From Hericium rajendrae (Eukaryota; Basidiomycota; Agaricomycetes; Russulales; Hericiaceae): DNA of 64,000 bases. The position numbers and the translations under genes are program-made. The stretch lies in NCBI GenBank assembly GCA_033439255.1, contig CM065890.1, positions 1,302,001 through 1,366,000 of the forward strand, written 5' to 3'. The notes beneath the pieces are model-generated. The model did no database searches. It was not told the DNA's origin and was given only the letters and a program-made list of their open reading frames with translations. Below are positions 32,681 to 43,788 of this stretch, one piece after another; positions within the stretch are counted from its first letter, which is position 1; each line of letters opens with the position of its first letter.

Positions 32681-35351
32681 TCATTCCAGCTTTTTCCGTG
32701 AAAACTATCGCAGACGGTGGTCAGATGGATAAATCGGTGTACAACTTGAAGACCAACCAAAGTAACGACAGTCCCATCGGACAGCTTTTCTTTTCTCGGC
32801 ACGAGCTCATATCCAAATACTCTAGGCAGCAGGACCCGCCAACCCGCCCAGTAAATCATGCCTGTCACCATAACGGCTATGCCAACCAAGCAGTAAAGGT
32901 AGTATGGTAGCGGCGGTGTGTCTCCGACGCCATTCGACGGTCGGAGGAATGGTGCCACAAGCACTGAACGTATACGGGTGGATATGGTAAGAAAGGACAG
33001 ATTACACGGAACTCACGGAACACAGATGCAGCAAGGAAGAATACGGCGATAGGCCACCAGACTGCGAGTTCGCGATGGATGCATCAGAAAAGAACGGCGC
33101 GGAGATTAAAGCACTACGCCCGAGTTCGCAGCTAACCTTTGAATGGCCGGTTGATATGAGGCTTCGTCCACCTTAGGTAGAATAGACCCTGATGACACCC
33201 TCTCATGAATTCCGAGCTGATAGACATATGCAGGGGTTTCGGTGGCTTACTCCAACGATGAAGAAGTTGATAATCTGTTGTGGGTACCCCTCAACGTCCA
33301 AGATGAATGGGTAAGCCACACTTGGGGGAGGCGCAATGATGACAATGACCTGAAAACACAGTATGTTTACGTCTCTTATCAGATGAAGATGGGATATAAT
33401 ACTTACTGAAGGGATTAAGTGGATGATGAGGCCTGGAAGAGGGGACTTTCCAGTAGGCCAGTTGGACGCCCAGAAGCGGTTTCCGAAGGGCAGGGGTACA
33501 CCTTCCTTTGCAAGCTCCTGGTTGACACGGGAAGCGGCGAAGGTCTGATGGGGACTTAGCGAGCGTCATGAAGAGGTGCGTGGTAAATTTACGATTGTAA
33601 TGACGTTCTGAATGTCCGTGCAAGTGTTTCAGATTTCGCAATGGAAGAGAAATGTCTCGTACTCACGCTATGGATTCATGAGTTGGTATTGAAGATGACA
33701 ACGTCAGCACATTGCTGTTTCTGCGGCTAACTATCTACTTACCCTAAAGCGCTGAAAGCAGGAATTAAGCAGACAATGATCATGCATTTGAGAGCTCATC
33801 TCACCTTAATGCGACGAAGACGGACAACGCTTTCTCCGCCCTAGCTCCGAAAACGTTCTTGAAGAACAGAGCCGCAACCGTAACTCCGGATTTCAAGATT
33901 TCCTGTTTTGTAGCCGCACTGTCAAAACGCCCATGTCAGGGTGCATGCCATCTGGTGAACAAACAAGAGACAACTTACGAGAAGTAAGCGATGTTCGCTA
34001 GCATGTAGAGGACAGTGGTAATGCCGAGGCCAAGAGGGCCAGCTATCTTAAGGGTTCGTACAGGATCCTTGACGTCGTTGAGAACGTAGTTGACATTTGA
34101 CCACCCAGCGTAGGCATTGAGGACCTTGAAAGTCGCAGTCGCGTACTAGAGCACTGTAAGTCAGAGCTCATCAACGAAGGTTGAACTCCACGCACGTCGT
34201 TGCTACTGTGAGAGCTTCCAGCAAATCCGTCACGGAAGTTGGCATGCGGGTCCTTGATATGAGTACCGCCGCCGAGAACCACCCAGCCTGTGTACAGACT
34301 GTGAGTCTGTACCTCAGCTTGATATTGCATTACTCACCTGTTATAACAACGAATAGCAGGATCACGATTTTAAAAACGCTCAAAGCCTAATATTGCCACT
34401 AAGTACAAATTTTCTCGCGGTTGATTTCACTCACGTTCATGATGAAGATGCCAAGCCTTGGCGTCAGTCCGTGAAGAGCAGTCACGAAGAATATGACTGG
34501 AAGGGTAATCGAAATACGAACAAGCGAGGGAGATGATGCAACTGACCTCCCAGCGCAATCCCGCGCTCTGTCCAACGGCCTGCTTCATGACCTGCGGAGA
34601 CAAGGATACTATGCCACGTCCCAGTAAGTTCGGCCCATGACCTGAATTGTAGGAATTGACATACTTCTGCGCAAAGACCTATTCCGAGTTGATATGAGGT
34701 CAAACTTCCGAAGCACCCTTGACTTAGGTATCGTACTCACAATGCATCCCGAAGCAGTGAACCCGAGCAAGATAGCATTTGCAGCGAAGACCACGGTGGC
34801 AAGGTATTTCGGCTTCGTGTATACGGCTTCCAGGTAGACTTTCTCTCCACCAGACTTAGGAATCATGGTCCCATATTCGAGCCAGACAAAAAGACCGCAA
34901 AATGAGAGCACAAAACCGAGGACCCAGAGCATCAGGGATGCTCCTACGGAACCCACCGAGCCGAGGATCGAGGATGGTGTGGAGAAGATACCAGTCCCGA
35001 TAATGCGACCAACGCTAGATAGAAGCAACAGGATAGAACGTCAGAACGCAGCGTATCGGTGATGAGAGACATCGTAATGAATTCTTACATGAGGAGCGTA
35101 CAGCTGAATACGCCGAGATGGCGACCCATTCCTCCGGCAGTATCTGGAGTCTGCTGTCAATGCGCTGCCGACGAAAACACATACAGCTCGCCATGGCCGA
35201 GCTCATCGACATTGACTTCCTCGACAAATTTTGAGTCGACACCCACCGAGCCTTTGTCGCTGCCCTTCTCCGGACTAGGCTTCGACGCAGAGCTTCCTCC
35301 CGATCCAAGGCCTCTGAACGCGTTCAGCAGAGATGCCATACTGGAAGCCAC
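32681..35351 (-). CDS. MUP1-like amino-acid permease (APC/LAT type), tandem copy 1
   Basis: A plasma-membrane amino-acid transporter of the APC superfamily. The readable signature fits the fungal high-affinity methionine permease (MUP1) group; the substrate is inferred. Landmarks in order: a hydrophilic N-terminus (MASLLNAFRGLGSGGSS..), DTAGGMGRHLGVFS, then TM1 with GRIIGTGIFSTPSSILGSVG. TM2 has LWVLGFVLSFCGLFVWLEYG, followed by MIPKSGGEKVYLEAVYTKP. Later exons carry NAYAGWSNVNYVLNDVKDP, FGARAEKALSVFVALR, RVNQELAKEGVPLPFGNRFW, YPFILDVEGYPQQIINFF and PLPYYLYCLVGIAVMVTG. The tail is KEKLSDGTVVTL, spliced to FSRKKLE at 32681. More than ten introns interrupt it. The first donor is not settled (35200-35180 region). 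It lies head-to-tail with a paralogue. Confidence 0.85.
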
Positions 35352-35988
35352 GTACAGAGGTAGCAGGAGGGCCGAAAGTCAGACTCAACGCACACCATGT
35401 GTTCTGCTCTCTTATCAGGCAGCTCAAAATAGGTCGAAGGACTTCGAAGCTTGAGATGCTCCGCAGAGAACGAACTTTTGGCACGTCGCGTGAAGCGATG
35501 CGAAGCGACATCATTGGCCCACTGGCTGATGGGATTGCGCAATAGAGAGCGATCGACGTTGTCAACTCCCATGGATCCTCAATTGCCTCGAGCGGCGAGC
35601 CATACTTATCAATCAACTGTTTATCGGAAAGATCTCGGTGACTTACCTACGGCTCGATACATCTTCCTGGGTACTACGCACGTATTTCGCGTCGAACTGG
35701 AGGCGTGGCATATCACAGCAAAGACAACTGGGGCGGCGAGAGTCTTAAGTGCAGAAATGAGATGGCGTGTGTATACTTTGATGTGAGCTGAATTTGTTGC
35801 ACGCAACATGATTTACAGATGTCTTCGGATCATATCCTGTTGCGAAGTCGCCATAACACATGCGAATCGCGCTGGAATCTGAGCTGAGGATACCGACACC
35901 TAAGTGGAGAAATGCAAGTCCAGACCTTCCCACCGTAACAAGCGAAACACCGATACGATGATGCCGTGTATTGCTCATCCTGGACCCA
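35352..35988. other. Spacer between the two permease genes
   Basis: About 640 bases with no supported gene. It should hold the promoter of copy 1 and the 3' end of copy 2. Confidence 0.4.
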
Positions 35989-38779
35989 TCAACTCGAGGC
36001 CCACCAATAAAGCAGACCGGCAGCCCAGAAAAAGCGGGCGTTCATAAAATCGTCAAGTGCGTGGACCTGTACATTCAGTCGTCTTTCGTGCGCGAGAACT
36101 GGTGAATAGATGAGTATAAGTTGGCAAACGTCCGCCCGAGACGGAAACCGGGAGAACGCACCAGTGTAACCACAGTCCCATCCGACAGCTCCTTCTTCCT
36201 CATCTCCAGTTTGTAACCAAACAGCCTCGGCAGCACTAGCCACCACACAGCCCAGTACGAAACGCCGAAGACCATCACCCCGATCCCTACGAGGCAGTAC
36301 AGGTAGTACGGCAGCGGCGGGGTGTCTCCAATGCCACCTGGAGGTCGGATGAATGGGACGACCAGAACTGCATCATAGAACTTTGAGATAAGGAAGGAGC
36401 GAAAGATGTAAGTAAACATACGAAACACAGCTGATGCGAGGAAAAAAAGGCTAAAGGCAGGAAGACTTGGAAATGGTCAGATGTGATACTGTATGACCGA
36501 CTGGGGTCTACCTTTAAAAGGCCTCTGTATTTGAGGCTTAGTCCAGCGCAGCCAAAAGAGACCCTAACGTCAAACAAATCAATACGCGTTGGGAGAGTTG
36601 GCAACAGGATGATTACCAGGACGACGAATAGATTAATGATCTGCAGAGGATAGCCTTGAATATCCAGAATGAAAGGTACGCCACGCTTGGTGGCGACGCC
36701 AGGATTACAATCACCTGCCACCATGGATGTCATGGCATGCCGCCCGTATGACATGGATATAATCTTACAGTCGTAAGCAGATGCATGAGCAGTCCCGGGA
36801 TGGGCGACTTGCCAGTGGGCCAGTTCGATGCCCAAAAGCGGTTGCTGAAGGGGAAGGGCATGCCTTCCTTTGCAAGCTCCTGGTTCACTCGCGAATAGGC
36901 GAAGGCCTATTGACAAATGAGTATTGGGGACGTGTACGCAGAAGTGGATTGCTCACCGTGGTCATCACATTCTATACAGTCACAGTGGTGAGCTTTCTCG
37001 AAAAGATGGAATGGACAGCAATGTCCTCACCCTTGAAGGACAACACGTAGGCCGTATCAGATCGTAGCATGGTCAGAAGAACTGGCGTTAGCACTCACCC
37101 CAAAGCACTGTGTCATAAGCGTCAGTATAGAATCATTATCGCGCCGACGATGGACTAACCTCAAAGCGACGAACACCGTCAGTGCCTTCTCAGCCTCATC
37201 GGAAAACACGTTCCTAAAGAATAGACCAGCAACAATAACACCTGAATTGATGATTTCATCCTTGGACGCAGCGCTAGAGTCATTTGAGTATATAAGTCCT
37301 TTTACTCGGCCTATCTGAAGGGAAAACCTACGCGAAATATGCAACGTTCGCCAAAAGATATAAGACAGTCGTAACGCCCAAGCCAAGAGGGCCAGCAATC
37401 TTCAAGGTTCGTACAGGATTCTTGACGTTGTTCATGACATAGTTCACTTGGGTCCATCCTCCGTAGGAGAAAATGATTTTGAACATCGCCGTCGCATACT
37501 ATTCAGGATACTAAGCTGTCTGCGAACGGTAGGATAGTAGAAATGGACGAGCGCACGTCGTTACTGCTCTGCGAGCTTCCCGCGAACGCATTGCGAAAAT
37601 TCGCGTGAGAATCCTGAACACGCGTACCACCGCCTAGCACAACCCAGCCTATCAGGGCAGCAACATAGTCAGCTTGGGCCAGGAGGGAACCATATGACCA
37701 TTTACCAGTAACGACGATGAATAGCAGAATGATGATCTTGAATGCAGTCAGCGCCTTTGAACAGTTTCATAAGTAGCCCCATGTCTTGGTCGATCATACA
37801 ACATACGTTCATCAGGTACACCCCAAATCGAGGTGTCAAGCCATGAAGCAAGACAACAAAGCCGATCGCTAGGTCGACGGAAGTCTTATCAGTCCAAATC
37901 AGAGTATTATTATTTACACTGACCTCCAAGAGCGATTCCACGCTCAGTCCAACGATCGGCGTTGTGCCCAGCGGCGACTAGGATGCTGAAAGCTTACAGT
38001 AAGCCACCAGCTGAAAAGCCAACTCAAGCAGCCAGCCTCACTTCTTCGCAAACACCTAATTAGACATGAGAACCTAGAATGCCCAAGCTCAATAAAGTAA
38101 AGCTCACGATACAGTTTCCCGAAGAGAAGTTCATCAAGACAGCGTTCGCCGCGAAGAACACCGTCGAGAGGTACTTCGGCCGCGTATACACGGCTTCGAG
38201 ATACACTTTCTCGCCACCCGACCTTGGAAACATGGTGCCGAACTCGAGCCAGATGAACAGGCCGCAGAAGGAGATGACGAAGCCGAGGACCCAAAGCATG
38301 AGCGATGCGCCGACGGACCCGACAGAGCCGAGGATCGAGGAGGGCGTCGAGAAGATGCCTGTGCCGATGATCTGGCCGACACTGGAAGTGTGGATTGTGT
38401 TAGAAGACGCAAAAAAGAGGTCAGAAGAACTCGAGGGTGTTGATGTATGATCTCACATGAGCAGAGTACAGCTGGTCACGCCGAGATGTCGACCCATCCC
38501 TCCTGCAGTATCTAGATTATATCACGAATGTTAGCGAGTAGGCAGCGACTCGCGAAACATGCTGAATGGCTCGCCTTCTTCAAAAGTGAGTTCTCCTGGG
38601 CTCATCATAGCGTCGTTCACTTCGACTAGGTCAGCTTCTTTTGCGCCAAAGTGAGCCTTGTGGTCTCTCCCATCATCGTAACCTCTCTTCTCGTCCTTCT
38701 CGTCGACTTCGATAGGACTCGGTGACGGGGAAGACTGACCAGCCTTCTGGCCTCTGACAAGATTAATAAACGACACCAT
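35989..38779 (-). CDS. MUP1-like amino-acid permease (APC/LAT type), tandem copy 2
   Basis: Paralogue of copy 1. The N-terminus (38779, MVSFINLVRGQKAGQSS..) is a longer, acidic cytosolic tail with Lys residues (FGAKEADLVEVNDAM), of the kind that takes part in ubiquitin-controlled endocytosis of such permeases; that role is inferred. After an intron come DTAGGMGRHLGVTS, the TM1 region, LWVLGFVISFCGLFIWLEFG and MFPRSGGEKVYLEAVYTRP. Later exons carry YFANVAYL-type helices, FSDEAEKALTVFVALR and VNQELAKEGMPFPFSNRFW. Then come VPFILDIQGYPLQIINLFVV, PLPYYLYCLVGIGVMVFG and KKELSDGTVVTLV, with a spliced end VHALDDFMNARFFWAAG to 35989. The C-terminal exon is longer and more hydrophobic than in copy 1. 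Exon order is the same in both, so they arose by tandem duplication. Confidence 0.83.
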
Positions 38780-39469
38780 GTCGTTAGGTGGACGTCCTGC
38801 GACGGCTGGAAGTTAGCAGATAAGAGAGTGGCCGTATCCCAGAGCCTATCTCAGAAGACTGCATTTTATACTTCCCTGATTTTATACTTCCTTTGACATT
38901 TGAATGCCCGGCCTGGGTAATAGTATGGCTATCGTCGTATCGAAGCAGGGATAAGCGACCTGCGTGACCTCTGATTGACAGAAACGTGGTGCTGCCGGAA
39001 TTCCATACCACCATCCCAGGTTATCATTACGCTATCTTGGCCTAACGCTAGCCTGGGAAGTTGGACGAAGTTTAGCACGGGACACCATGATGCCAGTATA
39101 CATGCCGATCCGCAACGAGTTACTGCCCCGCGTCGAGTCCCAATCACCTTCTCAAGTCTTGCATCACTTCTTCGGTATCTACGCACATCGCCAAGGACTG
39201 ATAGCTATAGTCGATAGGTATCAAGATACATTCAGTGCGATACTGTAGATGGTTTAAACATGTCAACGAGCGGGCGGAGATGTCCATGTAGCGCACCCAC
39301 AATGCCCTCATCCTTCCATTCCTCTATAGATTACACACAAATTCCTGAATCCAACACCATTCTATGCCAGACATCCGTCTGATGGGGAGGCACCAGCACA
39401 CGCCCCGCACTTGATCCTTGAGCGAATCTACCAATTCCCAATAGCTGCAGAGGATGGCGAAAACCGTCG
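38780..39469. other. Intergenic, no gene seen
   Basis: Promoter side of permease copy 2 and 3' flank of the F-box gene. The frames present are short and lack motifs. Confidence 0.4.
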
Positions 39470-40627
39470 TCAGCACACCTCCATATCACTGTACTGACAG
39501 GGCTTACGGGTATCAACGTCATCCCAGTCAACGCCGCTCTTGCCATAGACGAAACCCGGGGCCTGGTAGAGGTCCAGGTCCCACTCCTTTGCATCCTTCC
39601 ATTTCACGAATGTCGCGTCCTCCTGCGCCACCGCAGCCCAGATCCCCTCCATCTTCTGCGAACGCACGTACTGGTCGGGCTCGTCGGCGAGTATGCGCCA
39701 CTCTCGTGCTCGCGCAAAGACGTCGGGACGACCATCGGCCACATCGCGCCAGTCGAGACGGGCGCGGCGGACGTAAGGGAGGAGGAAGAAGCGCGGGTGA
39801 CGCAGAGCATCGGATAGAAGTGTGAACCAGTTCCGGAGGTGCGAGCAGCTGTGGGACGCGGGCGAGCCGATGCTGAACACGAGCATCTGCAGGTGGGGCA
39901 GCGCGTGCAGGAGCTCAACAATGTTGACCGCAGTTTCGTTCATCACGAGGTCGGATTGCTGCGCGCGTGTGCTGAGAGCGATGTGTGTGAGCGTGGTCAG
40001 GTCGCGCAGGGAGGTGCTGCGGAAGCCAGACAAAGTGGACGTGTACAGGTGCGTGACGGCGCTGAAATACGCATCGCTGAAGTTGACCGGGTGCGGGCAA
40101 CCCAGATGGTAGAGCATGACTGTGCGTGGACGGATATTGTTCTTGCGGAGCCAGTAACCGTGTCCGGCGAGGAGCTGCGCAGAGATAGCGAGACTGGTGA
40201 CATTGCCGAGCTTGCCTGCCATGCTCTCCAGAGCTTGCTCAATCGATGGGCGCTTATTCGGGACCGCAAGCGCCAATGAGCGTATGGTTATATTCTCCAT
40301 CGACAAGGTCGATGTCTTGGGCGCAGGTGGCAGCCACGCGTTCCTCTTGGGTGCGAAGAGCGCGGCGATGGTGGATGCATGCTCGGCTTCTCGGAGCAAG
40401 ATGCTGCGGTAGAGGCAAGGCAGGACCAGGCGCCGCACTGAACTAGATACTAAGCATAGGCTGTAGGCATCCGCGCGGCGTGCGAAAGCCATATAGAGCA
40501 GAATCTCGTGAACGAGCTCTATTGGCAAGCGATGCCAGCGCGGTTCCATGCTGATAGGGTATGTCGCGGCGGGGATTGAGGACACTAGCTGCAAGCTAGT
40601 AGGTAACCTTGAGTTGTCGCCTGCCAC
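39470..40627 (-). CDS. F-box-like protein, single exon (385 aa)
   Basis: An intronless gene, unusual in this window. Near the N-terminus (residues about 29-80) RWHRLPIELVHEILLYMAFA and SLCLVSSSVRRLVLPCLYRS match the F-box pattern of basidiomycetes, where proteins of this type serve as substrate adaptors of SCF ubiquitin ligases. The middle has loose leucine-rich repeats (HLYTSTLSGFRSTSLRDLTT, HALPHLQMLVFSIGSP). The C-terminal part (REWRILADEPDQYVRSQKME) is Trp/Asp-rich. Met 40549 (MEPRWHRLP) is an alternative start that would remove 26 weakly hydrophobic residues. Such proteins are numerous and fast evolving in agaricomycetes, so the partner cannot be predicted. Confidence 0.8.
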   Translation of the reverse strand: MAGDNSRLPTSLQLVSSIPAATYPISMEPRWHRLPIELVHEILLYMAFARRADAYSLCLVSSSVRRLVLPCLYRSILLREAEHASTIAALFAPKRNAWLPPAPKTSTLSMENITIRSLALAVPNKRPSIEQALESMAGKLGNVTSLAISAQLLAGHGYWLRKNNIRPRTVMLYHLGCPHPVNFSDAYFSAVTHLYTSTLSGFRSTSLRDLTTLTHIALSTRAQQSDLVMNETAVNIVELLHALPHLQMLVFSIGSPASHSCSHLRNWFTLLSDALRHPRFFLLPYVRRARLDWRDVADGRPDVFARAREWRILADEPDQYVRSQKMEGIWAAVAQEDATFVKWKDAKEWDLDLYQAPGFVYGKSGVDWDDVDTRKPCQYSDMEVC

Positions 40628-41625
40628 TGAATACGACGGATGAGCCTCACCTATGCGTACGCTGGGTGTTTACCCGCATCCTCTCCACCACCACCACTGA
40701 AGGAGGGTTAGGCATTTCGTTTATCCCTATGAGGGATGATTCATGGTAGGTAGTGTGCTATATTGTGCGAACACTGTGCCCAAGGGAAAGATGAGGAGGG
40801 GGAAGGGCGAGGCGAGATGGTAGTAGAGGACAAGTTGCGGAACTATGAAGCGCCCAATTAGCTGACTCGCGTCCCCGCGTCCCCGTGAGAACCACAGAAC
40901 AATCACATGCCACTATTTTACTTCGACTCGAGAATTTGTTGGACCAACCATTATGTGGCCACGAACGACATTTAGTCGCGCAGAATATCTGCGCAAGCTG
41001 CTCTTGAGCAGAAAATAATTGAGCCTGACGTTACGATTTGGACGCGCCACAGCGCGTGCCTGGATGTGGTTCTCACGTGGAGTTTGATGGCTGGCGGCAG
41101 GGCGACCGGCAGCCTGCAGGTCTCCAGGAGACCGCCATCTCTTGTCGCCCTCCCCATTGTCCTCCAACGACAAAGGATCCCAGAATCTCATTGTTTGCAA
41201 AGCTTATATCTCAAACTTTAGGACTGGGGTCGTTTCACAATGCTCTACTTGGCCTAGCTTTTGGAGGGGGGGGATATATTGCTGGCGAGGTGAGTGCAGC
41301 GCACCTGTGTAGTGGAAGCAAAACTGAACAATCGTAAAAAGTCGTAACGGGGGTATCCGTGCGGAGGATGTAACGCAAGGAGAGGTAAGTGAAGTTAAAC
41401 ATGAATTGCGTCGTGTTGGCGGTGGTGGATACAGCGGATCCGCAGGTCCACACGGCTCAGAATACAGGAAGAATACAAGAAGAAAAGTCCTGGCAGATGT
41501 CGCAGTGTCGCAGGTGAATAGATAGTATACAGTGGTGGACAACCAAGAAGCGAGAAAGGATAAAAGGTGCGATACAAATTAACATACAAGTTGCGACCAG
41601 CGCCAGCGTATATTCATTGAGACCA
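40628..41625. other. Intergenic, no gene seen
   Basis: A stretch of about 1 kb between two minus-strand genes. A G-run (GGGGGGGG) lies at about 41266. No motif-bearing frame. Confidence 0.4.
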
Positions 41626-43249
41626 TTAGAAGCGTTCGGCGGTCATGTTCAGCTCATCGAAGTTGAAGGTCGCCATGAAGGGGTCTGCCTCGCGCCCATC
41701 GTTGCCGTAGCCGATGCCCATGGGCATCTGCTGCTCGGAGTGGCATCCGTTGGTCGGCGTCATATCGAACTTGGGGACGTCGAGCTCGATCGGTGGGATC
41801 CCGTTCACGTCGAAGTCCTCGTTGAAGACGGGCTCCGGACCATTCATCCACATGGTGCCATCCCATGCGTATGGCTGATAACCAAGCTGAGGCGCACCGC
41901 CGCTGTCATGCGCGGGCATCCCGGACACATGCGGCATGCACAGGTCTTCTTGCCGCTGCCATGCGTCTGCTGGGATCTGCACGGTCTCCAGCATATGCGG
42001 TGTCCATGGGCCATGGTGAGGGGACGGCGGGCCCGAAGAGTCCGCGGTGAGGGAGGTAGGCGAGATCAAGCGCATAGGCTCGAACAGAGGCTGATCGGAA
42101 ATCATCAAGGAATGCAGTGGTGCGGCGCTTTGCTTTTCATTGAACATCTGGTGCGATAGCTCAAACGAAACTGGCACCATGTCACCGCCCTGAAAGGAAA
42201 TATCAAAGGCGTCAGCTTCTAGGTGATGCGGAGCTATCAATGGAGAGAAGCACGTACGTGGATGTCCGGATTCCATCCTTGGGGCTGACCGAATGACTCA
42301 GGGAGGAAATCGGTGGACTCGTACTCGTAGTCCATGATGGAACCTGGGAAGATTCGTATGATTCGCGCCGACCAGAAAAGTTAGATGGCGACGACGGCGT
42401 CGACTGCATGAGCAGCTGCGGGATCCGGATCGTCTGCTGGAAAGCCAGGGGAGGAGTAGGTGCAGACGCAGCGCGACGGCCCAAGCGGGGATTAGCTGGG
42501 ACGGCGCCGAGCACGAAAGAAAGCCCGTCGCCATCCGCCTCCGCCTCCTGCTCGTCCTTCTCCTTGCCCTTCCCCGAGCCCTTCTTCCCCTTCACCCGCT
42601 GCGGCCGGTAGACGTAGTGGGGATACATCTCCTCATGTTCCTTCTTCTTCCTCTTCGCGAGGTCCTCCCAGACCTTTCGGTCTTCGGCGGACAGCTGCTT
42701 CCACTGCAGGCTAATCGCCTTCGACAGGTCGGCCTGCCGTTGCTTCTTGGTTGCCAGTGAAGACTTGTCACCATCGCCAGCCTCTAGCGCGTCCAGCGCG
42801 TTGTTACGGTCCTCACAGCACTTGCGGCGGAAAAGAATGAACGCATTCTCCGGCCGCTTGATGTAGTCACCGTCGCCCTTCTTCGGTCGTCGCTCGTTGA
42901 TCTCGTCCGCGGTGGACCGACGCCTGCGACGGGGGCGAGCAGGCGCGGCGGGCGAGGTCTGGGGCGTGGACTCGATAGAGAGGAAGGAGGCGTCGGATGA
43001 GATGGAGGACGAGGGGGTGTGAGTCTTCTTGGGTGCGGGAGTGAGCGTGAGCTGTCTGAGATCGGACTCAAACGGTGAGTTGGACGGCGAAGGAGCGGGA
43101 GGTTTGTTCATAGGGAACGTAAAGGCGCGCGGCGTCGGGGAGATGATGTTCATCGTGGGGGTCTTGAGTTCGTCATCCACGGTCACTTCGAGTGCTGGAG
43201 GACGGACAATAGATGGTGAGCGCCCGATTCTGTGACGTGAGCTGACCAT
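41626..43249 (-). CDS. MATA-type HMG-box transcription factor, copy 1
   Basis: A sequence-specific nuclear DNA-binding protein. I take the start at 43249 (MVSSRHRIGRS); the frame is open further upstream, but a GTAAGT..ACAG intron lies just before. Residues 1-125 are disordered, with a basic run (RPRRRRRSTADEINERRPKKG). The HMG box is at about residues 128-214: YIKRPENAFILFRRKCCEDR, then an unusual insertion (about residues 151-170), SKAISLQWKQLSAEDRKVWE and HEEMYPHYVYRPQR. Near 42320-42350 the frame must change to reach MDYEYESTDFLPESFGQPQG; a 29-base GT..AG segment there would do it, but is very short for an intron. The last intron (GTACGT..TTTCAG) leads to GGDMVPVSFELSHQMF and an acidic Pro/Met-rich tail, which may be the activation region. 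The relation to Ste11/Prf1-like sex regulators is inferred from the box type. Confidence 0.85.
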
Positions 43250-43551
43250 AGACCGAGCAGAAGGACTTACATCGGGCGTGGGTGTCGCGAGTGCGGAGGG
43301 CAGGCATGATTGTTCTATGGGAGGATAATGGGGAAGACGAAGATGGAGCGCAAGAATAAAAGGCGAGATCAGCTCGCCAGTGACCGAAGAACTACGGAAC
43401 ACCCGCGTGTAGCAGGAGGGAGGCAAGGTGGGGTTGCTCAGTGAGGTCGGGAGGGTGTCGCTTGGTTCTTTTGTCTTGCCAGGTCCCGGAGGGCGCAAAA
43501 CAATTGCTAGCAGGTCGCAACGGCAAGACAATACGGAGGGGCGTTAAAGCT

Positions 43552-43788
43552 TTATAGCCTTGAATCCAAGGTTCCGCCGAAGGCCTGCATCTCTTTCCGT
43601 AATTTCGAGATCTGTACTAAAGTCTCACTCATTGTTTGCCCCAGATTGGGATCGTCGAGGGGCATCCGCCCCAATTTGGACAGAATCTCGTACGTCGTCT
43701 CCATTCCGTAACCAAACAGCCCCCAACACACCGGTAAGCCATCTGCCGCCTTGTTATTGTCTTGCACCTCCATGAGAAGACAAAGCAC
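43552..43788 (-). CDS. Possible small protein or last exon
   Basis: The frame ends with a natural-looking helical segment (LVQISKLRKEMQAFGGTLDS) preceded by GLFGYGMETTYEILSKLG. It could be a small gene or the final exon of one, with its start toward 43790-44060, but I see no firm start or splice pair. It lies upstream of HMG copy 1 on the same strand. Confidence 0.3.
   Translation of the reverse strand: MLCLLMEVQDNNKAADGLPVCWGLFGYGMETTYEILSKLGRMPLDDPNLGQTMSETLVQISKLRKEMQAFGGTLDSRL

Noticed and set aside
42335-42365. 29-base intron in HMG copy 1
   Set aside because: It has GT..AG ends and would repair the frame, but it is far shorter than the other introns of the window. A one-base change is as likely, so it is not listed as a feature.
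43249-43531. Extended N-terminus of HMG copy 1 from 43531
   Set aside because: The frame is open, but a good GTAAGT..ACAG intron lies inside it and the composition upstream of 43249 is not like the rest of the protein.
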